From NCBI GenBank assembly GCA_947034895.1, contig OX344761.1, forward strand, positions 26,114,863-26,178,862: a stretch of 64,000 bases of DNA, given 5' to 3'. Source of the stretch: Rhytidiadelphus loreus (taxonomy: Eukaryota > Streptophyta > Bryopsida > Hypnales > Hylocomiaceae). The translations under genes were made by a program, and so were the position numbers. Positions 39,979 to 52,800 of the stretch are shown piece after piece (positions within the stretch are counted from its first letter, which is position 1; the number at the start of each line of letters is the position of its first letter). The notes beneath the pieces were generated by a model, which worked only from the letters and a program-made list of their open reading frames with translations, had not been told where the DNA came from and did no database searches.

Positions 39979-42900
39979 TCCTAAGGGTTATTGGTTGATG
40001 GCACTTTGGAAGACACTTGCAATGAAAATCTACTTGTTAGGGAGAGTTTTGGGTGTTATCACCTTAAGAGTTAAGACAAATCCGCACGAGGCCAACATGC
40101 TTTGTCTGAATTCTACAATCGAGGAGAAAGCCCACAAATCCATTGGGATGCGCACGTTGTGGCACATGGGCACTTGCACAGGATATATAATCAATTGTAC
40201 TTTTCCAAAATTTACCTAATATATTGGAGGTGACTCGGACATGCAGGGTGGGTTGTGGAGTTTGACAAATTCTATGGATAGAGTTGTTGTAATTTAAGTT
40301 AGTGTACAAATTTTCAGGGTACCTCCTCCAGATTCAGCCACGTTCCAATGTGTGTCGGCTTTCCATTTCTGTACAACAATTTTTAGTTTTTTTAATTTTT
40401 GACATGAAGGAAAAAAAATTGTCATTAAGTAGTATGGAGTACTATTTGCAAGGAATGTCAATACAATATCACCCAATCTATTGGGCATGAGTGACTGACA
40501 CTCAAGATGCAAATCAGTCCATTTAAACTGAGAACTGACATGGAAAGAAAGTCATGAATGCAAAGGTTAGGTGCAAAATAACTTAGTTGGCAACTCTTCC
40601 AGTACCTTCTTCAGACCTGCTTCCAAATGGGGGTGGGGTGGACAAAATGAGTAAGCTTACAAATTTTTAGACATGGATGGTCTTCTCAGAATGTTCCAAA
40701 ATAAATATGGGATTTCCTAGAAATGGCTAGACTAGTAAGTAGTTTCAAAGGATTGCATAGTTAATGTAGCTTCTATTAAACTCCACTAGGCATAAAAGAA
40801 TGGAAGTCAACAATGAAGTGGCGCATGCTGAAAACAAGCAGCAAAATCTACAAATTTTTGCCCTTTTTAGAATTGCTCCAGTGGTGTTAATTTTGATCAT
40901 TTTCCGAACAACATTGGTGCAATGGTGTCCACTAATGTCCTTTGTATTCAATTTTGACAATGTCTTGTGATTCAAGTCTAGGGAATTTTCAATATGAGGT
41001 TTGTTAGTAGCAGTTTTTGTATGGTTGTGGATTGAATTCTTTGTCTTTAGTTGGTTAGAGGTTGCATTTCAATTCCTTTTGCAAAGATCGAATTGCTATA
41101 TAGTCTATGGAGTGTGGTATTTGTAGATTCTTTTGCTTTAGGATGTTCAAACTAGCTTCAATTGTTGTCCATCAAGTTGTGAAGATCCAATTTTGAAATT
41201 CATTTGGGACAAGTATATTTGGAAACCTTAAATTTATTTCAGGATGGAGGGACTATCTTTTTAAGTGCATCACCACCATGGGGCAACCAAATTTCCACGG
41301 CATTGCCAACATGGCGGGGTCCGGGTAGCTAGTGCAGTTGAGCATGGAGCCATGCAACACAAGACAAAGCTCAGGGACAATGAAGCTCTTGGGGACTAAG
41401 TTTGACATTATTAATTTATAAACTACAAAATTCACAAATTTGTTCACAAGATCAACACAACTCCACGCTCGGTGAAAACTTCCTCGTGCATTGGAAGCTG
41501 AGGTATGAGAGATGATATTTGTCATGTCCGGTTACAAAAAAATGGGTTTTAGCTTCATAGTGGAAGGTGCAAAGGAGGCCGGACCTTGTCCTTGCCGTCT
41601 AGGCTCAATATATAAGGTAGGATTTGCAATGCTTTAAAGTATTTATACCCTTTATCATTTCTCCCCTCCCCCATCCCTTTTCTTCTATCAAATAGGTGTT
41701 CATTGACATAGCATTGTATAATCAAGGAATAGTCCTCATGGGGAGGGACTTATGAGTTAATTCAAGGATTAGGGTTTGGTTGAAGAGTCACAAAAGATAA
41801 TTTTGTTCATTGTATAGATTCTCTTTTGAAGGATGCAAAAGAGACCCCTACTTCATTGGTAAATAATGTTATGGAAGTATTACCAATATGACCTCAAACT
41901 GTTTACTTTGAATGGCTCTTCATGGTAAAGTAACAAGATTTGGTGAATGGCTTGGTTACTCAAGGCACTTCAAACATGCAACTATTGAACACTTTGAAGT
42001 TCCTTCCCATTTAGACTTTTAAAATTCACAAAAATTACAAAAATTCTCCAAATTTTAATTTTAATTTTTTTGAATATTACTTATTTCCATTTGTCTACAA
42101 GGCAAAAATAAAACTTAATTGTGATTTTCACTCCATATTTATACACCAACTTAAATGAATAGAAGTTTCTACCAAATTAATAGATGTTTCTACCTAGTGG
42201 GGAAGATGCATCTTCTCAATGCTCATGTAGTCATGTGGATTCAAAGCATAAAAGTCAAATAGAATTGAATTAGACTGGTAATGGATAATGCATATTGAGT
42301 TGCATACAACTTATTGGTTAGACTATTACCAATGATACATAACTTCTCAAATCAAATTAGGATGGTGATTTTACTTAGTTTTTAAACATTGTTTTTGAAT
42401 TCATCGTGCTAGGGTCTTACAACACCATTATCCATGCGAGATAAAGTTGACATGCTATAATTTCATATGTATACAATATTTGGCAATCCTTCCAATGGCT
42501 TGTCCCACATCCTCATGCAACAAATGTGTCCCATAAATAATAAATTAACCAATCACAAAAGGAATGTAGAAAATTCTTGACTTTATTTAGATTGAACTAA
42601 CCTAATCATGACATGGTAGAATGGAGTGCTTGAAGAATATTTGAAGGGCATGGGAGGAGTGTTGTTCGTCTACTTTGATTATATGTAAGACTTAAATTGT
42701 GGGAAGGTGGAACTCCCTTCAGTTTAAAGATAGTTAAAAGGTAGAACAATCTAAAATCATTCTTTAAAGGTCATGCGCATAGATAGAGTCAAAATTACAA
42801 TTATAATTTTTACTTGACATATGAAAATCAATCATTTTTATTCAAATTATAAACTAAAAATGGAATTTTTTTGTAGCTTTTGAAAAGTCAATACTTCAAG

Positions 42901-43288
42901 AAACCTTAAGTTGTCTTTTAGGTGCACCTTTGAAGGACCCTTAGAAAGGTAAAAATTTATTGATTATCAAATCTATTATTTTAAAACTGTTGTACACCAT
43001 GTGTACAACTGGAGAAATTCCACAAGCCATTAGTATGGTTTATAGTCATATTGGTAACACTTCAATGAGTTTTTCTTGGATAAAATTGGAAGAGAAGACA
43101 AAATCAATCCTCCTATTTTAATGACCAAAACAAAAACTATGAAAACAAGTAGCCAATTGCAAATATTTCTATCCAAATCAAACATAATACAATTAGTGCA
43201 AGAATTTAAATAATGTGATACCTTTCATACTAATTGAATGAAATTTTTATGAATGTAATCTAATTAAAAGGAACGTTTTGATGATTTT

Positions 43289-44210
43289 TTAACCCCTAAA
43301 GTTTTTTTACTATGTTTTCACCAAAAATGCTCCAAAAATGCCATTTCTATTAAAAGACACAAATTTTAGAAAAAAATATATTTTTGGACACATGTAACTA
43401 TAGGATCTTGTAGTTAATTGGTTTAAGAAGATGTGGAAAAAATTTCAAAAATTTCAAAAATTTTCAGTCTGCAAATTACAAGATATTAGCATGTGAAGTT
43501 GCAAAAAGCCTTTTTTTGACCCTACAGAAAATTGGGCAGCTGTACTTCACAAGGTCACATTTGTATGAAAAAATGACCAAAGTGGTGGTGCCTCTTTGGA
43601 TTCATTCTCCAAATCAAGTTGGCTATATGCTTGAAAATTTGAGATCATTTGAAATTATACAACATATAGGAAAAATATAGTAAGTAGAAAGATGTAGAGA
43701 ATTTTTTTCAAATACTAAACTGTTAAGAATTTAGTTATGGTATGGAAAAATGCCAATCCCATTGGTTGTAATGTTGTAATAAACAATCTACATCCTTTTA
43801 TTTTTACTTTTTTACAAAAATATTGAAAATTGAGTAAAATAAAGGACTTCAAAGTTTATTTTAGAATCTAACTACCCGCAAACTAAAACTCCTCATAACT
43901 TTCATCTCGTTAACCAAATTGGAATGATTCCACGTATATATAGATTAAAAAACAATTTCAAATTTTTATTTCTCGTAAAAGTGATTTTTTTAGATGTGCC
44001 CAAACTATCTAGCATGGAAAAGAAACTACATATCATGCAATAACTTTTGAACCATGTAGTCAAAAGTTAAGAAAATTGTTGAGCCTTAAAGCTACTCCTC
44101 AACCACATGTGTGAAAATTTGAAAGAAAAAAAAATGAAAATTTAGTTTATGGTGAGCTGCCCAAAAAATCTATAATGCCAAAAAACATTGTTTGGGATTT
44201 TATGGGTTAA
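43289..44210. mobile_element. piggyBac-like non-autonomous element, 922 bp
   Basis: The left end TTAACCCCTAAAG and right end TATGGGTTAA both contain TTAA. The termini are shorter or more diverged than in the 13694 copy. The interior shares TTTTCACCAAAAA and CTATAGGATCTTGTAGT with the 18674 and 47673 copies, which defines the family. Confidence 0.55.
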
Positions 44211-45220
44211 TGAAAGTTAAATGAAAGTTAGAGTGGCAATCATTTTATTTTACATAATATGAAAATAGTGTAGAACACATTATAATTCACATAAAATACC
44301 ATAGCCTACAATATAATGTCCTTAATTATATTATTGTAAACTTCCATATTAGAATGCAATACATCTTTGTCATTACATGTTTTTTGAGGCTAGGGAGAGC
44401 CCGTTTCAAGGCTGTTCCCCTTCACTGTTCCCCGTAGTGAAGGACAACCGACTGTCAAAAAAATAAATAAAATAAAAAATAAAAAATAAAATTTTAAATT
44501 CTTCAAATGATAAAAGAAGTTGAAAAAAAAAATTACGGAAATGACCTGGTCGCCTCTCGACCACATAGGATGCTGAGGTGGCAGGCCAACTGTCCGGTTC
44601 CCTGTGTTCTCGTAGTAGGGGAACCCGCAATCTCTTAGAGGCTTCAAAAACCATCTAATGATAATTTCCAACCTAGTGCAAATTAGTAATGTTGTTGTGA
44701 AGAATACCAATTCAATTAATCTGAATAATGTAATCATAATTTTTTGCTTTAGACTTATATAAACAAAAATAACCATAATGAGATAACACAATGTTATATA
44801 ATTTGGATTTGACTTGCAAATTTTGAAATTGTAACAAAATTTGAAATTGTAACAAGCAATTCAAATATTGGATTTCAAAAAAAATTACTTTGAATACAAA
44901 GTAAGCCTTTACAAGCTCTCAATGAGAATTTGAATTAAATTTATTAGAAACTTATAGACCAGGTAGTCAAAGTTAGATAAGAGTAATTAAAATCCAAATG
45001 TGAAGATTGGCATATTAAGAGAATTTTTTGCTTTTGTAAAAAAATTAGTTGAATCGAAATCAATTTTACAAACTATTTGTTATCTATTGATATTGTGCAC
45101 CCCAAAATGCCAACCAAGTGTTTATGTCATATTTCATGTTCCATGTCCTATATAGATATTAATACAAGGATATGGATACAAACATTACCCCATATCATTT
45201 GAAACTCCCAAAACTATGAA

Positions 45221-45225
<5 letters not shown>

Positions 45226-45251
<26 letters not shown>

Positions 45252-45276
45252 CTTTTTTTTTTTTTTTTTTTTTTTT
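45226..45276. repeat. (TA)n microsatellite plus poly-T
   Basis: A TA run at 45226-45250 is directly followed by a 24-T tract at 45253-45276. Confidence 0.95.
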
Positions 45277-46160
45277 GAAAGGCATAGGACATGGGATGCT
45301 TGAGTTACTATACACTATACACTCCAAAAGTACTTGATTGTATATTCTCCACATTGACTTTCTTGATTTCAATCCTAACTCAAAACATTCAAATAAATAA
45401 TACTCAAATGAAATTCCTAATTTAATTTAGGATGGAATATCTTCTTTTTTGTTAATACTTTTTTTATAAACATTAAAATATCTAAGCATGCAAATGTAAT
45501 TCAAAAAATTGAATGTATTTATATCTATCTAAACTTCAAGTTGAATTTTTTCATTCTAATGTATTAACATTACAAATGCAGATTTTGTTTATCCTATAAT
45601 TCCTAAATGATTTGGACAAATGAGACCTTGAAGACTATTTAGGAATTACACAATTTGGCATATGCTTGATTTGGGTCTCTAAGTAAAAAACGGGCCCCTA
45701 TTTAGAAGTTGATTAATTTTGTATTTCAAAACAACTTTTCATTGAAGGAGAGACTTTAATTCCAAACATGAATTCAAAATTCCCATCCATGGTAAATGAT
45801 AAATTTCAACATTTTTACTAGGACTCACTATAACAACGGCAATATTTTATGACTGTAAACATATGACTAAAAATGACTGGCGACTACTTGCAGTCATATT
45901 CTTGGAGGTCAATACCTTGAGGAGAAATATGACTGCAAAATATGACTGCCAGTTGTTTTTGGGCCTTGTACTTCACGGGCATATATTATACGTTCGTTGG
46001 GAACACCAAAGTATTTCATAGGGAACGGTAGGGAACTCGTTTGAGAATATTGAGTTATATTATTAGTCATATTTTCATGGTAATAACATTTTTTTGTTTT
46101 TAGGCAACCTAAAAAAAACATGGGCAATCAAAAAAAATATAGACAAGCCATTGTTTAAAA

Positions 46161-46565
46161 TTTTGAAACCTAATCACCACTTTTTAAGGGTTTTGAAACC
46201 CTAGCCACAACTTTTTAGGGTTTTGAACCCTAGTTGTCATTTTTTTAGGGTTTTGAAACCCAAGCCACCACTTTTTAGGGTTTTGGAATCCTAGCCGTCA
46301 TTTTTTTAGGGTTTTGAAATCCTAGCCACTACTTCTTTTGACTCTTCTTCCTTACCTTTTGTTGTCTTTTGACTCTTGTCTCTTGTCTCTTTGAGTTCAC
46401 TCTTGTTTCTTGGTTGTTGTGTTTTGTTGCATTTTGAGTTCACTCTTGTTTCTTAGTTGTTGTGTTTTGTTGCATCTTGAATTCACTCTTGCTTCTTAGT
46501 TGTTGTCTTTTGTTGCATCTTGAGTTTCTCTTACTTCTAAGAGGTGTTGTCTTTTGTTGCATCTT
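46161..46565. repeat. two adjacent minisatellites, 30-bp and 43-bp periods
   Basis: TTTTGAAACC starts recur at 46161, 46191, 46221, 46251, 46281 and 46312 (30-bp period, each unit with a TTTAGGG telomere-like motif). Directly after them, GAGTTCACTCTTG-type units recur at 46393, 46436, 46479 and 46522 (43-bp period). The following sequence to about 46830 is a T/C-rich, poorly structured extension. Confidence 0.8.
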
Positions 46566-47672
46566 TACTCTTGCTTCTTGTTTTTTTCTTCTTGCATCTT
46601 AATTCTTTCTTCTTCTTATTTCTTATTTCTTACATTTTGTTCTCTCTTTTTGTTTCTTGTTTCTTTTTGTTGCATTTTAAGTCTTTTTTGTTGTTTCTTG
46701 TTACCTCATAGTAGTTGCTCCTTATTGATTCTTGTGCATCTTAACTTGTATTTGTTGTTATCTTTTAGCACTTGTTGCCTTTTTTCTTCTTGTTCCTTGC
46801 ATCACCATTGTTTTTCTTCTTACCCTAAATTTGTATTACATATTTTCTATTGTTGTAAACTTTTGAAGATTGAGCTTTGTTGTATGTTCATTAAAAATTA
46901 ACCTCCTATTTCCTTAATTGTATATGCAAGCAACAAAATTAGAACAAAGTCGTTGGAGGCTACTTGCAACTTACTTCATATTATTGTAAGAAATATAGTC
47001 TCTATTGACTTGTGTAAATAATTCATTGTGATATACATATTTTGTATTTGTGACTAATAAATTATAAATGTCATTGAAAGGAGTCACATTCCTTCTTATA
47101 TATTCCCTCTCCAATATAATTGTTTCTTGTATATCTATAAAATCATATGTATTTGTTTTTAACTACATGAAATCTTTTATTCAATTGTTAAATCATTTTA
47201 ATGTATGATTGCAAATATGCTTAGGTATCCTACAATTGTTGTATGATTTGTTCAATTCATAGTTCAAAATACATATCAATAAAAAAATGACTACTTGGAG
47301 TCACAAAATGATTATAATAATTTCCAAAAAATAACTAGGTGCTCCCAATATGACTGAAAAATATGACTGACTGCAAAAAACGATTGCAGTATTTTAGACT
47401 TGCCCTGTCCTAAATGGATTTGCTTTGGGCTAATTTTTTGTTTTTGAAGAATAAAATTGTTACATTCTAATTTTGATTTTCAATGCTATACATATATATA
47501 AATATACACAAAATTATAAAAGAATATTCATATAAATAGAGAAGATTTTTTATTCTATATGTGAAGATTTGATTCGGCCAAAATTGAATTTCCACATTAG
47601 CTTTTTAGGGATCTATGTCACCTCATACCATTCACAAGATGACAGATGGCACTTTTTTTACAAAAATGACTT

Positions 47673-48350
47673 AACCTTTACGATGTTTTGACATGTTTTC
47701 ACCAAAAACACTCCCAAACTACCATTTCTAGTATAAGTACCAAATTTTAGAAAAAAAAAGAATTTTGAACACATCTAAATGTAGGATATTGTAGTACATT
47801 GGATGTCCAAAATGGTGGTGCTTCTTTGGATTTATTCTTCAAGGCAAGTTGGCCACATGCTTGAAGAGTTTCAGATCATTTGGAATTGGAAAAAATAGTA
47901 AGTAGAAAGAAGTTCAAAATATTAAATTGTTAAAATTTTATTTATGGAATTGAAAATGTCAATCCCAATGGTTGTAATGTTGTAATACACAATCCATACC
48001 TACTATTTTTAATTTTTTTTCCAAAAACATATTGAAAATTCAGTTAAATAAAGGATTTCAAAGTTTATTTTAGAGTAGAGATTCCATACTTGCAAACTAC
48101 TCGCAAACTAGAGCTCCTCATAACTTTCATCTCATTAATCAAAATGGAATGATTCAAAGCTCTCTAAGTATAAATAAGTTTGGAGAACCAATTTCGAATT
48201 TAAAAAAAAAAAAAAGTGATTTTTAATGATATTTTTTGTTGCCCAAGCTACCCACCAATGAAAACTACATATCATACAATAAATTTTTAATCATGTAGTC
48301 AAAAGTTATGAAAATTGTTGGGCCTTAAATCTACTCCTCGGGCACATGTT
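47673..48350. mobile_element. truncated piggyBac-like element
   Basis: It starts TTAACCTTTACGATG and then follows the 43289 element colinearly (TTTTCACCAAAAA, ACCATTTCTAGTA, GTAATGTTGTAATA, TCATAACTTTCATCTC). The right terminus is not found, so it is probably truncated or replaced. Confidence 0.5.
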
Positions 48351-49139
48351 CTACTTCAAATACAATTCTTGCTTTAATTTGACTCAACTATGAGTGGTTT
48401 AACCCCTACTAATTCTAATTCATATATCCCACATTGCTTGTTTTACCTCTTACCACCTCAAATGAAAGTAAAGAATTGTCTTCTCATTTCAACGTTACAA
48501 ATCATGAATGGTTTTCAAAACATAGAGAGGCAATTGAAACATTGAGATCAACAAAGTGAATTCTATTTTCTTGAAAATTTTACTCAAAGATGTTTACTAT
48601 GCTACTAACCTAGTACATTGTTTCTTACTAACCTATCTGAGTGCGTTGTTAGGCAATTGTTAATATTTGGCTTTGCCAAGAGTTAGGAAAAAGATAGTGT
48701 ATACCATAAATCTACTGTGACTATCCTGGTACCTGGTACTGACACTTATTTTAATTCCCCATGCGGATGTTTTTTTGTGGATGACAAAGGCCTCAAGAGA
48801 AGGAAAAAAAGGTAGCCACTCTGAAGGCTATTGAATGTTATGAGAGATAGGAAAGCATTTTCTGTGTTTTTCACTTCAATGTCAATGTGATTATTTTCCA
48901 TTCAGTTTGAGTGAGAATCAAAAGATTCCCGGTTCCTCTCTTTCCTTCCTTAGGGGCAGTGGATTCTGGAAAGAAGAGATAACCGCCGCTAAACTTCGTG
49001 CACAAGCAACGATTGCCGCTAAACTTAAGCTTGCCTGTCCACTAAGCCGACTCCATTTGGGTAAGCTTACATGCTCGCCCAATGGGCAAGTTTACCACTA
49101 TGGTAGATCAGGGTTGTCTATCCGGATGTGACGTTGGCT

Positions 49140-49500
49140 TTTTACGTCCAGATGTCATGACGCGTCCGTCCGGACGCGTCAGAGCCCGTCGTTGATACTG
49201 ACGGGACCATCCGCGGCGCGGATGAAGTCTGTCCAGTCTGCGACGGCATCGGGCCGTCTCCTGGACGGTCATTCCGTCGCCGAATGGACATCCGTCTCTT
49301 GGACGGAGAGCCCATCCGTCCCCTGGACGGAATTCTCGTCTCCAGGACAGTAATCCGTCCCTTGGACGCGAATCCGTCCCTTGGACGCGAATCCGTCCTC
49401 TGAACGGGAAACCGTCCACAGGACGGGAATCCGTCCCGTCCCTTGGATCGGAATATCGCTGGACGGGACAGTCGCCGCTTGGACGGTTTAGGGTGCGGGG
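49140..49500. promoter_or_regulatory. array A: phased CCGTC-N5-GACGG palindromes upstream of hAT gene
   Basis: A CpG-rich island of 15-bp inverted repeats, for example CCGTCCCCTGGACGG at 49316-49330. Five unit starts follow an exact 19-bp period: 49355, 49374, 49393, 49412 and 49431. Two adjacent units are identical (CCGTCCCTTGGACGCGAAT). It lies about 85-90 bp upstream of a TATA-like box. Ac-type hAT transposases bind clustered short subterminal motifs such as AAACGG, so binding by the adjacent transposase is a possible role. This is inference. Confidence 0.8.
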
Positions 49501-49584
49501 CTGCGGGTTTAGGGTCCACCCCATCAGCTGGATGTCCGTCTAGTTGGGTTTAGGGTTTAGGGTTTTAGGGAGGGCTTCAAGGTG

Positions 49585-49592
49585 TATATTAA
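49585..49592 (+). promoter_or_regulatory. TATA-like box of hAT gene
   Basis: TATATTAA lies 216 bp (centre) before the ATG at 49808 and just downstream of array A and a telo-box-like TTTAGGG cluster (49547-49570). Confidence 0.4.
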
Positions 49593-49807
49593 GAACTTCC
49601 GCCTATTCAAGATTACTTTCCCTTGCTGATTTTGCCTTTCATGTCTTGGTTGGAGTACAACCATTGTGGTAGAGCGAAGTCCAAGAAGAGTGTGTTGTGG
49701 TGGCACTTGTTGTGAGAGCAACAAGTGTTGTTGCCACATCACATTTCAAACAGAATACTAATCTTTTTTTTGGTGCAGGGGCAGGTAGAGGAGGACAGAT
49801 AAGAGCA

Positions 49808-52800
49808 ATGGGTGGAGGAAGATCACAGTGGGAACCTTGGTACACACTACGGCCAGATGGAAAAGTTGCTTGCAAGTTTTGCGAAACTTTGCTAAGCTAC
49901 CGAAAGGATCGGTTGCTTTTCCATTTGGGATACAGACGAAACGACACCGTCCAGGGAGTGAGGGCGTGCACTAAAGTCAATGCAGCCGTGAAGGTAATGT
50001 TTTGGAATTGTGGAGGACATATACCTACGGACACTTCGCATGGACCTGGACGCGACGTGGAAGTGACATCACCATCAACGATACTACCAAGTGTAGTACG
50101 TAGCGAGCAACAAGTTGATGCTTCAATCTCAGCAAATGATGGAGGAGAAAACACTGGGGGGCAAAGCTCTCAAGTACGATCATCGGAGGCGCCCATTCCT
50201 AATTTGACCCACAGTCGATCGATGAGGCAATTGTCTGTACAAGATGGAATGAACGCATCAAACAAGCAAGTACTAGACAAGAAGTGGGCTAAGTTTTTCT
50301 ATGAAGCCAATATACCATTCAATGTAGTGAGGCATCCTGCTTTTCTGGATGCAGTGAAATCAACATCGGAATCAAGAGTTGGCTACAAACCTCCAGCGTA
50401 CCATGCACTTCGTACAAAGCTCATAAAATCTACAAAAGATGAAGTGGCAGCAATTGTAGCAGAGAAGACAAGGGCACCAATCCACAAGTATGGCATTACA
50501 ATATGCTCTGATGGATGGGATAATGTGACACATCGACCATTGATGAATGTCATGTTGGCATGTACAAGTGGAGAGGTATTTCTTGGATCGATAGACACAA
50601 CAGGCGAATGCAAAGATGCTACTTACGTGGCTAATTGCATGGGTGATTACATTGATGGGGTAGGGGCACAGAACGTGGTACAAGTTTGTACAGACAATGC
50701 AGCAAACATGTTGGCCGCTGGCGCTCTGTTAATGCGTAGATTTCCACACATATATTTTCAAGGGTGTTCAGCACATGCACTTGACCTTCTACTTGAAGAT
50801 TGGGGAAAACAAGATTGGATTACAAGTATGGTCAAGAAAGCCAAGTCAATTGTGAAATACATTCGAACGCATCACATGCCACTTGCAATCTTTCGACGAC
50901 GTTCTCCTAATCACGTTTTGAAAAATCCCGTTCAAACACGCTTTGCAACCATGTTCCTCATGATCGAACGTTTGGTGGAGGTGAGGGAAGCGGTAGAATC
51001 AACAGTCCACGATCCGCAGTGGAATGAGTACACGCGGAGATTGGCATCCAGTGAAAAGAAAAGAAAAGCTAATGATGTGCGACGATATGTGCGAACGGAT
51101 GAATTTTGGAGGAGATGTTTAAACTTTGTACACATAGTGGAGCCCGTGTTGATCGCTCTTCGAGAGTTTGATGGAAAGCACCCGTGCTTGGACAAGGCAT
51201 GGCTTGTGATGAAAAAGGTGGAAAAGCATGTTTTATCTTTGAGGGATCCACCATTTTCATTAGAGCCACGGTATGCAATTTCCGCCATCGATGATTTCTA
51301 CAAGCGCTGGGACATGCTGAGGACGGATTTGCATTACACCGGGGCTCTATTGAATCCCTTTTTACTTGATGAAGTCTTGCTAATGGATGATGATGAGGCA
51401 AGAGAAGCCATATTGAGAGTTCTGCGCAAATTGGCGGTTGGAGATCAAGCATTTGCGTCAGCTTTGTCTGAGTACCAAGCATTTAGAGATCGGCGAGGCA
51501 TTTTCAGTGGACTCCCTGATGTAAACACCTTGAATTTGCAGCCTCACAAATGGTGGGACCTTCTCGGAGCCGGTGCTCGTACACTTGCACCGATTGCCAA
51601 AAAGATCCTCGCACAAGTGTGTTCTGCATCGTCATGTGAACGCAATTGGAGCATGTATTCGTTTGTCCACAACAAATCACGCAATAGATTGACATCTGAG
51701 CGTGCTGAGGAATTGGTTTACATTTATACCAATTCCAAGACTCTAAGAGAAAGGGCTGCAGCAAATCCGACAAGGTGGTACACTGAAAACATGATGTCAG
51801 AGGATTCCATGACAAATGAATCTGATGGTCTAGACCGTCGTTCGGTTCGCTCTGATCCAGATGATGACGATTCAGATGATAGTTCCAATGACGATGACAA
51901 GCCACCGTTTGATAGATTTGGTGGGTTTGGAGGAGTGCGTCCTCTAATTGATGCATCCGTATTTGACTTTGAAGAGGGGGATAATAACGACAATGCCTCC
52001 GAGGGACATCAAGGAAGTCCACCACGAATGCCACAAACGTGGAATGCTGGGCCAAGTGGGGGCAATACAAATGAGGACGTTGTGGCACCGAGACCACTAA
52101 GTCCAGACCCTATGGATGTACAAATTGATGCCACAATAGACAGAGATGGGGTTGACGTTGGAAGAGGACGTGAAGAAGAAGTAGTAGTACCACCGTCCTT
52201 GCCCATGAGGACCACTCGTAGAGAAGGGCCCCCTCAAGGTGGAGAAGCACATATGCCCCCTCCAAATCGAGTCTCGGTTGCACAACGGCAGATGCCAGTA
52301 TTGGAAAATCTACAAATCCAAAGTTCATCAAGGCCGTCTAGTTCCGAAGTTCGTCCACACGAACCAACTTCGTCGGTAGGTACACGATTGGCTGGTATGG
52401 TGTCACAACGTGTGACTAGAAATACGAATTCATTGCGGCCACCTGTACATGCCAATAATCGAGGGAAGCGTCCCCGACCACAAGGTACTACCAGTGAACG
52501 TGTGAATACTAGAGCACGTAGAAGGCTGAGGAGGGAAGAAGCGGCTTCCCAACCATTTTTAAGAGAAGTTCAAACGGGAGGGCCCAATACAGATGGCATT
52601 ATGGACGCAACGGGCCAACGACCTCTTTGGACGTTGTCTTCTATAGCTCGACCACAACGAAACCGCAATGATGAGGCCTCCAGCGAAAGTGATAGTGCAC
52701 CATCCAATCATTCCAATGATGATGGTGCATCCATCGGTGGTACTATAGGTGAAGATGGTGAGGTTCCAGGAGATAGTGATTACAGGGGGCCGGTGCCTCG

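Larger units (their letters stand above)
35217..49139. other. gene-poor repeat-rich intergenic DNA
   Basis: AT-rich DNA without a supportable gene. It contains the repeats listed separately (36190, 38028, 39618, 43289, 45226, 46161, 47673). About 39240-39440 ends with AATAAA and an A-tract, which could be a retroposed transcript tail. Segments at 38700-38790 and 44440-44640 share a TGGTCG(T/C)CTC...GTGGC block next to A-rich sequence and form a further dispersed family. I see nothing specific at about 40.0-43.2 kb. Confidence 0.55.

Noticed and set aside
45829..47400. A CACTA-like element starting CACTATAACAAC at about 45829
   Set aside because: No matching inverted terminus was found near 47.4 kb, only loosely similar ATGACTG motifs.
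49108..49524. Reading frames within array A, and similar ones within arrays B and C (56117-56598, 58753-59312)
   Set aside because: They are a by-product of GC-rich palindromic repeats without stops. Arg/Pro/Asp-rich repeats occur in all frames.
49697..49807. N-terminal extension of the hAT frame, and similar extensions of the kinase-like (to 56083), RING (from 59493) and hexokinase (to 6397) frames
   Set aside because: These extensions begin at GTG or TTG codons, which are not expected eukaryotic starts. The first in-frame ATG was used instead.
51504..52097. Minus-strand frame opposite the hAT gene, and similar ones at 59465-60106 and 50372-50683
   Set aside because: Antisense shadows of the transposase and RING coding sequences, with no recognisable domain.
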